Origin: Fodinibius salinus
GTDB lineage: Bacteria; Bacteroidota; Rhodothermia; Balneolales; Balneolaceae
Length of the DNA stretch: 64,000 nucleotides
Direction of reading: 5' to 3'
Assembly: GCF_008124865.1 (NCBI RefSeq)
Contig: NZ_VNHY01000001.1
Span: forward strand, 1,016,205-1,080,204
Below are positions 8,697-17,176 of this stretch, one piece after another. The notes under the pieces were generated by a model that was given only the letters and a program-made list of their open reading frames with translations, was not told the origin of the DNA and ran no database searches. The position numbers were made by a program, and so were the translations under genes. Position 1 is the stretch's first letter, and every line of letters begins with the position of its first letter.

Positions 8697-10036
8697 TTTC
8701 CCATTCCCCACATATCTATACCCAAATTCTTTTTTACCTGGTAGTAGTTTATCAAATTCTTCATTGCTAAAGATGAGCCCGTAGCAATAGCAGCACCAAT
8801 AATGCCCCATAAAGGTATAAGTAAAGCATTAAATAGGATATTAGAAAAACCGGCAATAATTGTAGTATTTCTAACCATATTCTGATATTCAGACATGCTT
8901 AACAAATAGCCCACGGGACCTGTCACAGAATTAATGAATTGCCCGACCAGCAAAATCAACAATGGTTGATATCCTACTACAAATTCGGACCCAAAAAAGC
9001 TAAGTATAAATTCACCAAACAAAATTAATACAATGACTATAGGTAACGTAGTAAAAAATATAAGCTTTGTTGTCTGAGTAGCTGATTTTTCTAATTCCTC
9101 AATTTTGTCATCGTGATACAATTGCGAAAATTTAGGTGCTGCAATAGAACTAATGGCTGAAAGTACAAAAATTGTCAGTATCCCAATTTTATAAACAATA
9201 TGATAGATACCCACGTCAGCTTCATCCATAAAAAAACCGAGCATTAGTATATCAGTCTGGGCAATAACTACATTCATTGTTGTCACCAAGAATAATGGGA
9301 CAGATACATTAAAAATAGACTTATAGCTGATATCATGTTGATCATCATTAGAACTATCTTCTGGAAATGAGTAATAACCTAACAGAAAGAAAAGAATACC
9401 CATAATAAATAAAGACAATAGATGAGCATAAATGGGTATATTAATATTAGCAGTAAAAATAAAACTGATGAATAAAAATAAAACCAGCTCAAGAAAATTA
9501 GGAATCGCTTTAAAAAAACTATATCTCTTAATTTCCCCTAATGCACGGAATGTTTCTATATTTATATTTCTCAAACTCCGAAATAATATCACCCCAATAG
9601 CTAAATACAAAACTATGGTAATCTCTTCACCCGGTGTGTTAAATAATAAACTCTTTAATGGTTCTAAAAATAAAAACAAGCATAAGGATACAGTAATTGA
9701 AAATAAAAGAAGTAATAAATGACTCTTTTTATAAATTTTAAATGATACTGCTTTTGAAAATTTAGCAGCATATTCTGGAATTAACCGAACCAACGATGTC
9801 CGTAGTCCGCCTTCCGAAAAAATACAGCTTATAGCCAAAAAAGACTGGATTATAGCATATCTCCCAACTGCTTCAGCTCCATAGAATTGGGCAATAAGAT
9901 AATTAATGACCACACTCGAAAGGACAACTGCTACTTTAGATAAAGACGAGTAAATACTTCCTTTGAAAATAAATGCAAAGTTATCATCCGATAACCACTG
10001 CTGTATTTTTTTCTTATAAAATATAATGTTAAACAC
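8693..10036 (-). CDS. Polysaccharide flippase (Wzx-like, MOP superfamily)
   Basis: This 447-residue protein has about fourteen hydrophobic segments evenly spread. It starts with a soluble N-terminal helix and GSIYSSLSKVAVVLSSVVIN, as in polysaccharide transport proteins of the MOP/MATE superfamily. The SEGGLRTSLVRLIPEYAA stretch and the paired helices in the second half (FFGSEFVVGYQPLLILLVGQ) are typical of Wzx-type repeat-unit flippases. It would move the undecaprenyl-linked repeat unit across the inner membrane. It lies 47 bases after the chain-length gene and is coupled to a sulfotransferase gene, which suggests that the unit is sulfated before export. Confidence 0.87.
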   Translation of the reverse strand: MFNIIFYKKKIQQWLSDDNFAFIFKGSIYSSLSKVAVVLSSVVINYLIAQFYGAEAVGRYAIIQSFLAISCIFSEGGLRTSLVRLIPEYAAKFSKAVSFKIYKKSHLLLLLFSITVSLCLFLFLEPLKSLLFNTPGEEITIVLYLAIGVILFRSLRNINIETFRALGEIKRYSFFKAIPNFLELVLFLFISFIFTANINIPIYAHLLSLFIMGILFFLLGYYSFPEDSSNDDQHDISYKSIFNVSVPLFLVTTMNVVIAQTDILMLGFFMDEADVGIYHIVYKIGILTIFVLSAISSIAAPKFSQLYHDDKIEELEKSATQTTKLIFFTTLPIVIVLILFGEFILSFFGSEFVVGYQPLLILLVGQFINSVTGPVGYLLSMSEYQNMVRNTTIIAGFSNILFNALLIPLWGIIGAAIATGSSLAMKNLINYYQVKKNLGIDMWGMGK

Positions 10037-10083
10037 GCTGATTTTGGTAATCTTTAAGATCTATCAGTATAAAAAAACCTTGC

Positions 10084-11280
10084 CTAATCAAGGTAAAAAT
10101 TCTTCCACCATTTGTGAGCAAGTAAATATCCTAAAGCTACCAAAAAGCCAAGCATTCCAGAAACAATCAGAATCAATAATCCCGAGGTATTATCTTCCAG
10201 CGGCACACTCACCGGCTGCAGCACCGAAAGCACCGGCGTATCTTTTTGGAGCTCGAGCTTGGCCTGTTCTAGCTGCTGGGAAAGGGAATTATAGAGGTTA
10301 AAAGCTAAATCATATTGCGACTGCAACTCCTGCTCGCGACTCTGCGCTTTAGCCGTTGCTAAATTAAGATTACTGTCACGAAATTCAGCCAGCTTTTGCT
10401 GTATTACATTAAACCGTTTTTTGGCAGAATCTACCTGCTGTTGGACAAAGGCAAGATTCTGCCGGGTCTTTTGGGTGCGATAAGCTTTTACCTGCTCTTT
10501 TAACAGGCTAATACCTAGCTGCGAGACTTCCGCCGCTGCATTGGCATCCGGCAGGGTCACCGAAAAGTTTAGAACTCCGGTTTCCTGATCAACTGAAACT
10601 AATAACTGATCACGAAGTATTTTTACAGTTTCCATCTGTGCTTCGGTAATAGAAAGTACAGAATCGCGGCTAATCTTTTTGGGTAAGGTTCGCATATCCC
10701 GTTTTTTTTCAGAAAAAATATCAGCCATTTTACCAGGTAAGCCAATGGTGTATTCCTTTATATATCCAAAAATTGAAGGAGAATAAATTTCGGTATAGAA
10801 TTCATGCACTCCGGCAGTGGTATCATAACTTGCAAAGTAAACGGGCGTATGCATAAGTTCCAGCTGGTAGGGTAAGCTTTCTGCAATCTTGGGATAAAGC
10901 TGGGGCGGAATGCTTCCGGTCTGCCCTCCACTTAAATCACTCGGACTAATCCCCAACATTCCACCATACTGCGACAACAAACTTCCGGCCTTTCCCCCTA
11001 AGCCTTGTTCTTGAGATTCCGGCATGAGTGTAGCTTCGGCCGTATATTCTTCGGGGCTAAAAAGTGCAATGAGCAATCCTAATACTAAAAAAGCGCCGGT
11101 AATTTTAACAATTTTTTCGCGGGCATCCCAGAAGGCCTGCAACAATTCGACCAAGTCTATTTCGTCTTCTTCGACGGGACGATAACCGTATTCGGGGGGA
11201 GCATCGTAGTAGGATTGAGGCTGTTGCCTTCTATGAGGTGTGGGGTCGTGATGTTCGTTATGTGATTCCTGGTTGCTCAG
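10084..11280 (-). CDS. Wzz/GNVR-type chain-length determinant protein, probable CTG start
   Basis: The conserved part has a membrane helix (ITGAFLVLGLLIALF), an EEYTAEATLMPESQEQGLGG segment, a long coiled-coil domain of about 200 residues, and a second membrane helix near the C terminus (ILIVSGMLGFLVALGYLLAH). This is the Wzz/polysaccharide copolymerase layout that controls chain length. The usual first start, TTG at 11154, cuts into the family's N-terminal E-I-D-L-V-E-L-L motif. The same frame continues upstream without a stop through a Gln/Pro/Tyr-rich tail to a CTG at 11280 followed by codons for SNQESHNEHHD. The frame is closed by TAA shortly before that and no ATG or GTG is available, so I place the start at CTG. 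The start is uncertain; the gene is not. Confidence 0.8.
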   Translation of the reverse strand: MSNQESHNEHHDPTPHRRQQPQSYYDAPPEYGYRPVEEDEIDLVELLQAFWDAREKIVKITGAFLVLGLLIALFSPEEYTAEATLMPESQEQGLGGKAGSLLSQYGGMLGISPSDLSGGQTGSIPPQLYPKIAESLPYQLELMHTPVYFASYDTTAGVHEFYTEIYSPSIFGYIKEYTIGLPGKMADIFSEKKRDMRTLPKKISRDSVLSITEAQMETVKILRDQLLVSVDQETGVLNFSVTLPDANAAAEVSQLGISLLKEQVKAYRTQKTRQNLAFVQQQVDSAKKRFNVIQQKLAEFRDSNLNLATAKAQSREQELQSQYDLAFNLYNSLSQQLEQAKLELQKDTPVLSVLQPVSVPLEDNTSGLLILIVSGMLGFLVALGYLLAHKWWKNFYLD

Positions 11281-11763
11281 CGTTGTATTTATTTTGTATT
11301 AAAATTTCTTTCGTTAATCGTTATTCAACTTGTAGCTAAATTTTTGTTGAAGGTTGACTATGATCATCAAAGGGTCGATTTAGACAACAATTATCAAGGT
11401 AAACTTTTAAACCTTTTTTATTTTTTGAGACTTTGTTCTCGTTATGTACGTCTTCGTTGCTCAGCACATTGATAATTAAAATTTAAAAAAGCTCAAAGGA
11501 AAATAGGTGTGGAATCGAAACTAAATCTCTGCTCAATTTTAAGGTAGCTTATTATAAGGAAATATCGTGTTTGTGGAAAGATGTAATCTAAGAAATGTTA
11601 TAATAATCCATTACAATAATTAGTGTAATTACAGGACCTTAGTTTGTTTTTAAGTTGATGTAGTTATGCTATTCACTCTGCCAATATAGAATACAAGCAT
11701 AACTGCTATTTGAGATTCTTCACTTTGTACAACTACACCAGGTTTCGTTGCACTTCGTTCAGA

Positions 11764-11814
11764 ATGACAAGCAAGGAGGTGCTCTGACTATAATGCTACT
11801 GTTGTCACCTCCGA
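11764..11814 (+). repeat. Dispersed repeat, copy 1 of the 50-base element
   Basis: This stretch, with core GTGCTCTGACTATAATGC, recurs in direct orientation at 13490-13539 with a few substitutions and one-base gaps. Both copies run into TTGTCAC(C)TCCGA. The element lies outside any gene. Confidence 0.75.
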
Positions 11815-11957
11815 TCCCGAATGCTATGACTTTATCTAATGAGGTAAATTCAAGATAAGCAATTTGAAGAGTTATAGTGTTCATTTTTTTCAATCAAGAA
11901 AACCGCCGATAAATATCGGGACCAGAAAACCACTGGAACGAACCAAAAAATTGTCCC

Positions 11958-12087
11958 CCTCGCCTCTCCCGAGCTCTCGGGATCGGCACTCCTCCCGGGA
12001 GGAGATTTTTTGTGCTATTTTTTAAGCTTGTTGGCTGGATTCAACCTTCGGCTTGTACGGAGATCAAGGTGTATTATCACGGACAGC
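11958..12087 (+). repeat. Double-hairpin intergenic repeat, copy 1
   Basis: The first 98 bases are about 95% identical to 13237-13333, and a weaker match continues for about 30 bases. Two hairpins are visible: CCCGAG/CTCGGG and the perfect palindrome CTCCTCCCGGGAGGAG, followed by a T-run. This architecture resembles REP-type or terminator-like repeats scattered in Bacteroidota-group genomes. Confidence 0.8.
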
Positions 12088-12284
12088 ATTTAGTTTACAC
12101 AATCCCAAACCAGCGCAGAGTGTAGGTTCGAGATGAAGATTAGTAAATTATTTAGCTTTCTGCCAAACGTCCTATATCACGAAAATTTTTAACCATTAAT
12201 AATATCTCTCAACCTTAACCTATAACAGATGTATTTGCCTGTAACATTTTACTGGCTTTTCCAACCTTTAACAACTTTTCTACA

Positions 12285-12509
12285 TCACGCCGCATACTGC
12301 AATACCTCTATTTCTGCATTGTTCGCTACCGCCTGTTCGGCAATACCCATAAGTTTTTGTGTTACTTCTTCTGAATGGGTGTATTCTCCACAATTTTCAC
12401 AGACTTTGGCCGGAACATTTTTTACAACAATAATACTTTCATTTCGCTGCAATGTAACGGTAACCTTGCCCGCTTTCATCGTACCGGATTTACAAATTAC
12501 GCATTCCAT
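12285..12509 (-). CDS. YgiT/MqsA-type zinc-finger antitoxin
   Basis: This 74-residue protein has two CxxC pairs (C3/C6 and C37/C40; MECVICKSG and VCENCGEY), as in the YgiT-type zinc-binding domain at the N terminus of MqsA-family antitoxins. The 40-residue C-terminal part (HSEEVTQKLMGIAEQAV) is short and predicted helical, so a full HTH DNA-binding domain is absent. It lies 11 bases after a DUF4258 gene, a pairing known in many genomes and interpreted as a toxin-antitoxin module. It would bind and neutralise the partner. The ATG at 12509 is the only sensible start. Confidence 0.85.
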   Translation of the reverse strand: MECVICKSGTMKAGKVTVTLQRNESIIVVKNVPAKVCENCGEYTHSEEVTQKLMGIAEQAVANNAEIEVLQYAA

Positions 12510-12520
12510 AATATTATGGG

Positions 12521-12802
12521 TTATTTTCGAGATCTAAAATCTTTCTTCCAAATGTCAAGAGAAGGTTCATAAGCTGTTACTACAATACAAGTATCTGCTT
12601 CCGAATTAACAGCAACCACCACATGAATGGGGCGCTGATTTATGTAAGAAAACATTAAATAGCTTGGATACGGTCGGTCATCGGGATAGGAAGCAATTCG
12701 CTGTCCATTTTGGATAACCGTTTTTACATCATCAATAGATATTTTACGAGCAAACATTTGCTCTGTCGCATGACCCGTAAATTCAAACACTCTACAATTC
12801 AA
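12521..12802 (-). CDS. DUF4258 protein, putative toxin partner
   Basis: This small protein (93 residues from TTG at 12802, or 89 from GTG at 12790) shows the DUF4258 pattern: F-T-G-H-A-T-E-Q-M-F-A-R-K-I-S near the start, VIQNGQRIASYPDDRPYPSY in the middle, then HVVVAVN and VVTAYEPSLDIW at the end. DUF4258 proteins resemble small RNase-type toxins (BrnT/RelE-like folds), but catalytic activity is not shown here. The GTG start gives the more typical short lead before TGHA. It is followed by the YgiT-type gene, so toxin precedes antitoxin as in mqsRA. Confidence 0.82.
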   Translation of the reverse strand: MNCRVFEFTGHATEQMFARKISIDDVKTVIQNGQRIASYPDDRPYPSYLMFSYINQRPIHVVVAVNSEADTCIVVTAYEPSLDIWKKDFRSRK

Positions 12803-13138
12803 AATATAACTCTATAATAATCTCAAAAAATATAATTTAAGGTCAATTGATCTATCAATGGTAAAGTTTAAAAGTAAGTGGTTGCAGGCTAACCTTAAAC
12901 TAACTTTGTGATCTGCTGTTAATGTTAAGGAAATATCGCATTTCTTAAAAGATAAAATCCTATTTAACCAGGGGCTGCCAGGTCCCAATAAAGGGTTTTT
13001 ACAATTAGAAGATAATCTCAACCCGAAAGGGAGATCTACAGTGCCAATTCCCCGGCATTGGCCCCTTCATATTTATAGGGAGGGATGTTTGTAGAGCTGA
13101 AATTAATGTTTGGCTACAGATTTTAGATACCGACAAAA

Positions 13139-13200
13139 AATAAATCCCCCTCTAGAAAGAGGGGTGGTCCCACACATAGTATTTCTATGTGGGAGTGGGC
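13139..13200 (+). repeat. Double-hairpin element, divergent relative
   Basis: Two hairpins follow each other: CCCCTCT-AGAA-AGAGGGG, then CCCACACATAG...CTATGTGGG with a 2-base bulge. The architecture matches that of the element at 13237, although the sequence differs. It may be a member of the same class of small non-autonomous repeats. Confidence 0.65.
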
Positions 13201-13236
13201 TTATGTGCATTGTAACACTACAAGTATAATAACCCA

Positions 13237-13366
13237 CCTCGCCTCTCCCGAGCTCTCGGGATCGGCACTCCTCCCGGGAGGAGATTTTTTGTGCTGTTTT
13301 TTGAGTTGTTGGCTGGATTCAACCTTCGGCTTGGCCAAAGATCGAGCTATGATTAGCCCGGACAGG
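13237..13366 (+). repeat. Double-hairpin intergenic repeat, copy 2
   Basis: This is the direct second copy of 11958-12087, with the same CTCCTCCCGGGAGGAG palindrome and T-run. Copies 1 and 2 bracket the toxin-antitoxin pair. Confidence 0.8.
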
Positions 13367-13489
13367 CTTGAAACTACATATGCAGCTGCGGAAAACAAGT
13401 ATCCCCATTCCAGAACATAACACTGCAATGAAAATGGTATTTATAATTTATAACAAATAGAGAAGTAGAACCCACTCATAAAGCTAATA

Positions 13490-13539
13490 ATGACAAACAG
13501 GGAAGTGCTCTGACTATAATGCCAATGTTGTCACTCCGA
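13490..13539 (+). repeat. Dispersed repeat, copy 2 of the 50-base element
   Basis: This is the direct repeat of 11764-11814, sharing the core GTGCTCTGACTATAATGC and the TTGTCAC-TCCGA end. Confidence 0.75.
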
Positions 13540-13671
13540 GTGCAGCGAGGAGTCTCAAGTATGAATATAGTTACCATTTTGAAAGTTGCTCCGGCTGTGA
13601 ATATTGCTATGATTGTCGTTTGAGACTTTTCACTGCGTTTGGGATGTTATGCCGGTTTAGAAAAGCCCTCA

Positions 13672-14949
13672 CTAAAGAATCATTCCGGCACCGACTGTTT
13701 CGTTTGTAAACTCATCAATCAGGATAATACTCCCGGTCTCTCTGTTTCGCTTATAGGAATCATAAAATAACGGGTCAGTGGTACGAATTTTGATACGTCC
13801 GATATCGTTAAGCCCAATCTCTTTGTCACCTTCAACGCGATGCAAGGTATTAATATTGACCTTGTATTTTACCTCTTTTACAATGCAGCGGGCATCTTTG
13901 GTGGTGTGTTTGATGGCATATTTCCCATTGGGATCCAGCGGCTCTTTATTAAGCCAGCATACCATCATATCGATATCCTGTCCCACGGTAGGCTGGTTAT
14001 CGGGCTTGGCAATCATGTCGCCACGGCTGATATCGATTTCATCTTCGAGCGTCATCGTTACCGACATGGGGCTGAAAGCCTCTTCCTCTTCCTGCTCAAA
14101 AGTTTCGACTGTATCAATTTTGCTGGTAAAACCGGATGGTAGTGCTATAATTTCATCTCCGGGCTTGAAAACGCCACCGGCTACTTTACCCGCATATCCG
14201 CGGTAATCGGGATATTCGGTTGACTGCGGACGTGTAACCCACTGCACGGGGAATCGACTGTCCACGTGATTAAAATCACTGTCTACTTGTACATTTTCGA
14301 GGGTATAAAGCAGTGTTGATCCACCATACCAAGGCATGTTGTCAGACTTTTCTACAACATTATCCCCATACAATGCACTAATGGGAACGTAATGAATGTC
14401 AGGGACATCAAGCTTGGAAGAAAAGGTCTTAAACTCCTCTTTAATCTCTTTATAACGCTCTTCGCTGTAATCCACAAGGTCCATCTTATTTACGCAAAGT
14501 ACTACGTGCTTAATTCCCAGCAAAGATGATATAAATGAGTGTCGACAAGTCTGCTCAATAACACCGTTCCGGGCATCAACAAGAATTACAGCCAGGTTGG
14601 CTGTGGATGCCCCTGTCACCATATTGCGCGTATATTGTACGTGACCGGGCGTATCGGCAATAATGAACTTACGCTCGGGCGTTGAAAAATAGCGGTAGGC
14701 TACATCAATGGTAATGCCCTGTTCGCGCTCGGCCGAAAGACCATCAGTCAACAGTGCCAGGTTGGTATATTCATCCCCTTTCTTACGACTCGACTCTTCG
14801 ATCTTCTTCATCTGGTCATCAAAAATGGACTTAGAGTCGTACAACAATCGTCCGATTAAGGTACTCTTCCCATCATCCACACTGCCCGCCGTAGTAAAGC
14901 GAAGCAGATCCATGTCGAGGTATTTCTTTGCGTCAGTTTCGTTACTCAT
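13672..14949 (-). CDS. cysN: Sulfate adenylyltransferase subunit 1 (GTPase subunit)
   Basis: This 425-residue translation-factor-type GTPase drives the ATP-sulfurylase reaction of CysD, forming adenosine 5'-phosphosulfate. It shows the P-loop AGSVDDGKST (21-30), the effector segment AEREQGITIDVAYRYF, DTPGH (99-103) and NKMD (154-157), then elongation-factor-like beta-barrel domains. It is the short CysN form without a fused CysC kinase; a separate cysC lies at 16129. The gene follows cysD with a 74-base spacer, and the operon reads cysC-cysD-cysN on the minus strand. Together with three sulfotransferases upstream it suggests a role in making PAPS for polysaccharide sulfation as well as assimilation. 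Confidence 0.96.
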   Translation of the reverse strand: MSNETDAKKYLDMDLLRFTTAGSVDDGKSTLIGRLLYDSKSIFDDQMKKIEESSRKKGDEYTNLALLTDGLSAEREQGITIDVAYRYFSTPERKFIIADTPGHVQYTRNMVTGASTANLAVILVDARNGVIEQTCRHSFISSLLGIKHVVLCVNKMDLVDYSEERYKEIKEEFKTFSSKLDVPDIHYVPISALYGDNVVEKSDNMPWYGGSTLLYTLENVQVDSDFNHVDSRFPVQWVTRPQSTEYPDYRGYAGKVAGGVFKPGDEIIALPSGFTSKIDTVETFEQEEEEAFSPMSVTMTLEDEIDISRGDMIAKPDNQPTVGQDIDMMVCWLNKEPLDPNGKYAIKHTTKDARCIVKEVKYKVNINTLHRVEGDKEIGLNDIGRIKIRTTDPLFYDSYKRNRETGSIILIDEFTNETVGAGMIL

Positions 14950-14975
14950 TACAGTAATTACAAATTGAGAATTGT

Positions 14976-14998
14976 GAATTAGGAATTATTCCTAATTC
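14976..14998. repeat. Perfect inverted repeat in the cysD-cysN spacer
   Basis: GAATTAGGAAT and ATTCCTAATTC form an 11-base perfect inverted repeat around one base, inside an AT-rich spacer made of GAATT/AATTC-like words. It could form a hairpin in the cysD-cysN transcript. Confidence 0.7.
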
Positions 14999-15023
14999 TT
15001 AATTGAAAATTGAAAATTCTAAA

Positions 15024-15929
15024 TCAAAAGTATCCCTGTTTTTTTCGTTCTTCCATCGCCGCTTCGGCTCGCTTGTCATCGGTACGGTTTCCACGCTCGG
15101 TAATTCGCGCCGAGGCCACTTCTTCAATAATCTGCGGAACGGTCGTGGCATCCGACTCGAATGCTCCGGTACAGGTCATATCACCGATAGTACGGAACCG
15201 AACAGTTTGTTCCTCATATTCCTCATCATCGGTTAGAGTAATAAATTCGGATTTGGCCAAGTAGGTCCCTTCTCGTTCTACGACATCCCGGGTATGTGCC
15301 AGGTACAAGCTGGGGATATCAATATCTTCGGCTGCAATGTACTGCCAGACATCCATTTCCGTCCAGTTACTCAGTGGAAATACGCGGAAATGTTCGCCCT
15401 GATTTTTACGTCCGTTATACAAATTCCAAAGTTCGGGGCGCTGGTTTTTGGGATCCCATTGCCCAAACTCATCGCGGTGAGAAAAGAACCGTTCCTTGGC
15501 GCGGGCTTTCTCTTCATCCCGACGTGCTCCACCAAAAGCAGCATCAAAATCATGCTCTTCCAGCGCTTCGAGCAGCGTAGGGATCTGTAATTTGTTCCGG
15601 CTGGGATTGGGTCCTTTTTCTTCCTTCACTTTTCCGGCATCAATCATATCCTGTACGTGAGCAACAATAAGCTCCACGCCCAGATCATCCATTAGCTGAT
15701 CGCGAAATTCAATGGTCTCATCAAAATTGTGTCCGGTATCAACGTGTAAAAATGGAAAAGGAATTTTACCCGGCCAAAAGGCTTTCTGCGCCAGTCGTGC
15801 CATAGTAATGGAATCTTTGCCACCGGAAAACATGAGAACAGGGTTCTCAAACTGGGCGGCTACTTCTCTCATGATGTGTATGGATTCCGACTCTAGCTGC
15901 CGGATGTGATTCAATTTATATAACTGCAT
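15024..15929 (-). CDS. cysD: Sulfate adenylyltransferase subunit 2
   Basis: This 301-residue protein is the catalytic ATP-sulfurylase subunit of the PAPS-reductase-like ATP-pyrophosphatase family. It has the PP-loop FSGGKDSITMARLAQKAF near residues 34-51, LHVDTGHNF, GGARRDEEKARAKER, and RVFPLSNWTEMDVWQYI. The length and the C-terminal IGDMTCTGAFES motif are normal for CysD. It acts with CysN to convert sulfate and ATP to APS. It is transcribed with cysC upstream (199-base spacer) and cysN downstream. No APS or PAPS reductase gene is present in the window. Confidence 0.97.
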   Translation of the reverse strand: MQLYKLNHIRQLESESIHIMREVAAQFENPVLMFSGGKDSITMARLAQKAFWPGKIPFPFLHVDTGHNFDETIEFRDQLMDDLGVELIVAHVQDMIDAGKVKEEKGPNPSRNKLQIPTLLEALEEHDFDAAFGGARRDEEKARAKERFFSHRDEFGQWDPKNQRPELWNLYNGRKNQGEHFRVFPLSNWTEMDVWQYIAAEDIDIPSLYLAHTRDVVEREGTYLAKSEFITLTDDEEYEEQTVRFRTIGDMTCTGAFESDATTVPQIIEEVASARITERGNRTDDKRAEAAMEERKKQGYF

Positions 15930-16128
15930 GTAATCTTAGGTTTTGATAAAAACTAAAACGGCAAAAAATAAGGATTTATTTATCCAATGACTATCTAAAC
16001 ACGATGAAAATTGTAAATAGATAGATTAAAAATAGCATTGATCAAAAAATCACTACACTGAGACTGTTTAATCAACACACCATTGTTGGTAATTCATTTC
16101 CAGCATCCAACATCTAGTATCCAAAAAC

Positions 16129-16662
16129 TTAACTTCTGTTTCTTAAATACTCCAGAACCATTTGTACGCCCTCTTCAGGAGTGATATCGGTAGTATCAAT
16201 TTCCAACTCTGGGTCTTCTGGTTCTTCGTAAGGGTCGCTGATGCCGGTAAAATTATCAATTTCCCCTTTTCGGGCTTGCTCATATAGTCCTTTTACATCG
16301 CGCTGTTCGCAGACTTCCAGCGGCGTTGAAATATGTATTTCGGTAAAATCTTCACACATATTGCGTACAAAATCACGTGCATCCTGATACGGAGAAATAA
16401 ATGAAGCCACAACAAAAACACCATGCTTTTGCAGTAAGCTGGCAACAAAGCCTACGCGCTTAATATGGCTATCGCGCTCTTCTTTTGAAAAACCGGTAGT
16501 GGGAAATACTTCCCGAACGGCATCCCCGTCAAGATGTTCTACTTTGTATCCCCGATCTTTTAGCTGGGCATATACTTTTTCTGAAATGGTACTTTTCCCT
16601 GACCCGGAAAGCCCGGTAAACCATAGGACGGTGGGCTTGAGGGCACTTTCGTTATTTTTCAT
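16129..16662 (-). CDS. cysC: Adenylyl-sulfate kinase
   Basis: This 177-residue kinase phosphorylates APS to PAPS, the sulfate donor of sulfotransferases. The Walker A loop GLSGSGKS (17-24), the LDGDAVRE segment, FSKEERDSHIKRVGFVASLL and VVASFISPYQDARDFVR are all characteristic. LYEQARKGEIDNFTGISDPY near the end also matches. It is a free-standing CysC. It precedes cysD and follows a four-helix-bundle gene, which interrupts the set between cysQ and cysC. Confidence 0.96.
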   Translation of the reverse strand: MKNNESALKPTVLWFTGLSGSGKSTISEKVYAQLKDRGYKVEHLDGDAVREVFPTTGFSKEERDSHIKRVGFVASLLQKHGVFVVASFISPYQDARDFVRNMCEDFTEIHISTPLEVCEQRDVKGLYEQARKGEIDNFTGISDPYEEPEDPELEIDTTDITPEEGVQMVLEYLRNRS

Positions 16663-16720
16663 AAAACATTTTTTTAATTCTAATCGATTAACGTATCAAT
16701 AATTATCAATATTAAATTTT

Positions 16721-16739
16721 GAATGCTGAATGTTGAATT
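16721..16739. repeat. Left inverted repeat bordering the four-helix-bundle gene
   Basis: GAATGCTGAATGTTGAATT is complementary, with two mismatches, to 17177-17195. It overlaps the stop codon of the enclosed gene. Confidence 0.65.
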
Positions 16740-17091
16740 ACCTTAAGCTCTTTTGCGAAGTCTTAACAATAGCAGACAATATATTGACAATCTCATTTAT
16801 TTCATTCAAATAAAAGTCTGCATCAAAATCTAACAAGTCGCTATGTTTTAGCAATCGCAGCCAATACTTAGTCTCCCGAGCCTCTTTTGATGCAATGGAC
16901 ATCTTTGCAATAAAATCCCGTTTGGATTGAGCTGCTCCAGCTTCCTCTACATTAGCTCCAATACTGGTTCCACTCTTTAGTATCTGTCTTGAGATTACAT
17001 ATTCATTTTTCTTAACAAGTTTTTTGTTCAGGATGATTATTTTGAGTGCAAAATTGAAACTCTTGGTTTTTATAATATTTTTCTTACTCAT
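16738..17091 (-). CDS. Four-helix-bundle (S23/IVP-like) protein
   Basis: This 117-residue protein matches the four-helix-bundle family first described from intervening sequences in 23S rRNA genes. The landmarks are SFNFALKIIILNKKL, ILKSGTSIGANVEEAGAAQS, FIAKMSIASKEARETKYWLR and a C-terminal helix with EINEIVNILSAIVKTSQ. Free-standing copies are common in Bacteroidota-group genomes; their function is unknown, though relatives (Avd) bind nucleic acid. The gene interrupts the cysQ-cysC sulfate genes and is bordered by near-inverted repeats, which fits an insertion rather than a part of sulfate metabolism. Confidence 0.88.
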   Translation of the reverse strand: MSKKNIIKTKSFNFALKIIILNKKLVKKNEYVISRQILKSGTSIGANVEEAGAAQSKRDFIAKMSIASKEARETKYWLRLLKHSDLLDFDADFYLNEINEIVNILSAIVKTSQKSLR

Positions 17092-17176
17092 GATTATTGA
17101 ATTGAGTCAAGGGTTAATAGTAAGACCTCAGAATCAATTCAACCTTACAAAAGAACTACTAAATTCAGTCTTTGCT

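Larger units (their letters stand above)
11281..12284. other. Intergenic region with dispersed repeats, no gene seen
   Basis: No convincing coding frame was found in this 1-kb stretch. It holds a degenerate copy of a common 'TGAGATTCTTCACTT...TCAGAATGACA' intergenic repeat around 11710-11770, a 51-base repeat at 11764-11814 and a double-hairpin repeat at 11958-12087. The two last elements recur in the same orientation beyond the toxin-antitoxin pair. The promoter of the polysaccharide cluster should lie in the first few hundred bases upstream of 11280, but I could not fix it. Confidence 0.6.
12803..13671. other. Intergenic region rich in repeats, no gene seen
   Basis: Short open frames exist on both strands here (for example 12812-13021 and 13187-13428), but they show no domain, no supporting start context and partly lie inside repeats, so I do not call them. 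The stretch holds a double-hairpin element at 13139-13200, the second copy of the 98-base element at 13237-13366 and the second copy of the 50-base element at 13490-13539. A GTCACTCCGAGTGCAGCGAG-type repeat follows at 13530-13560. Confidence 0.6.

Noticed and set aside
12812..13021. A 69-residue minus-strand frame after the toxin gene
   Set aside because: No domain, no supported start and a composition like random AT-rich DNA.
13187..13428. Two opposing frames of about 75 residues
   Set aside because: They lie over the double-hairpin repeat copy 2 and would encode its palindromes.
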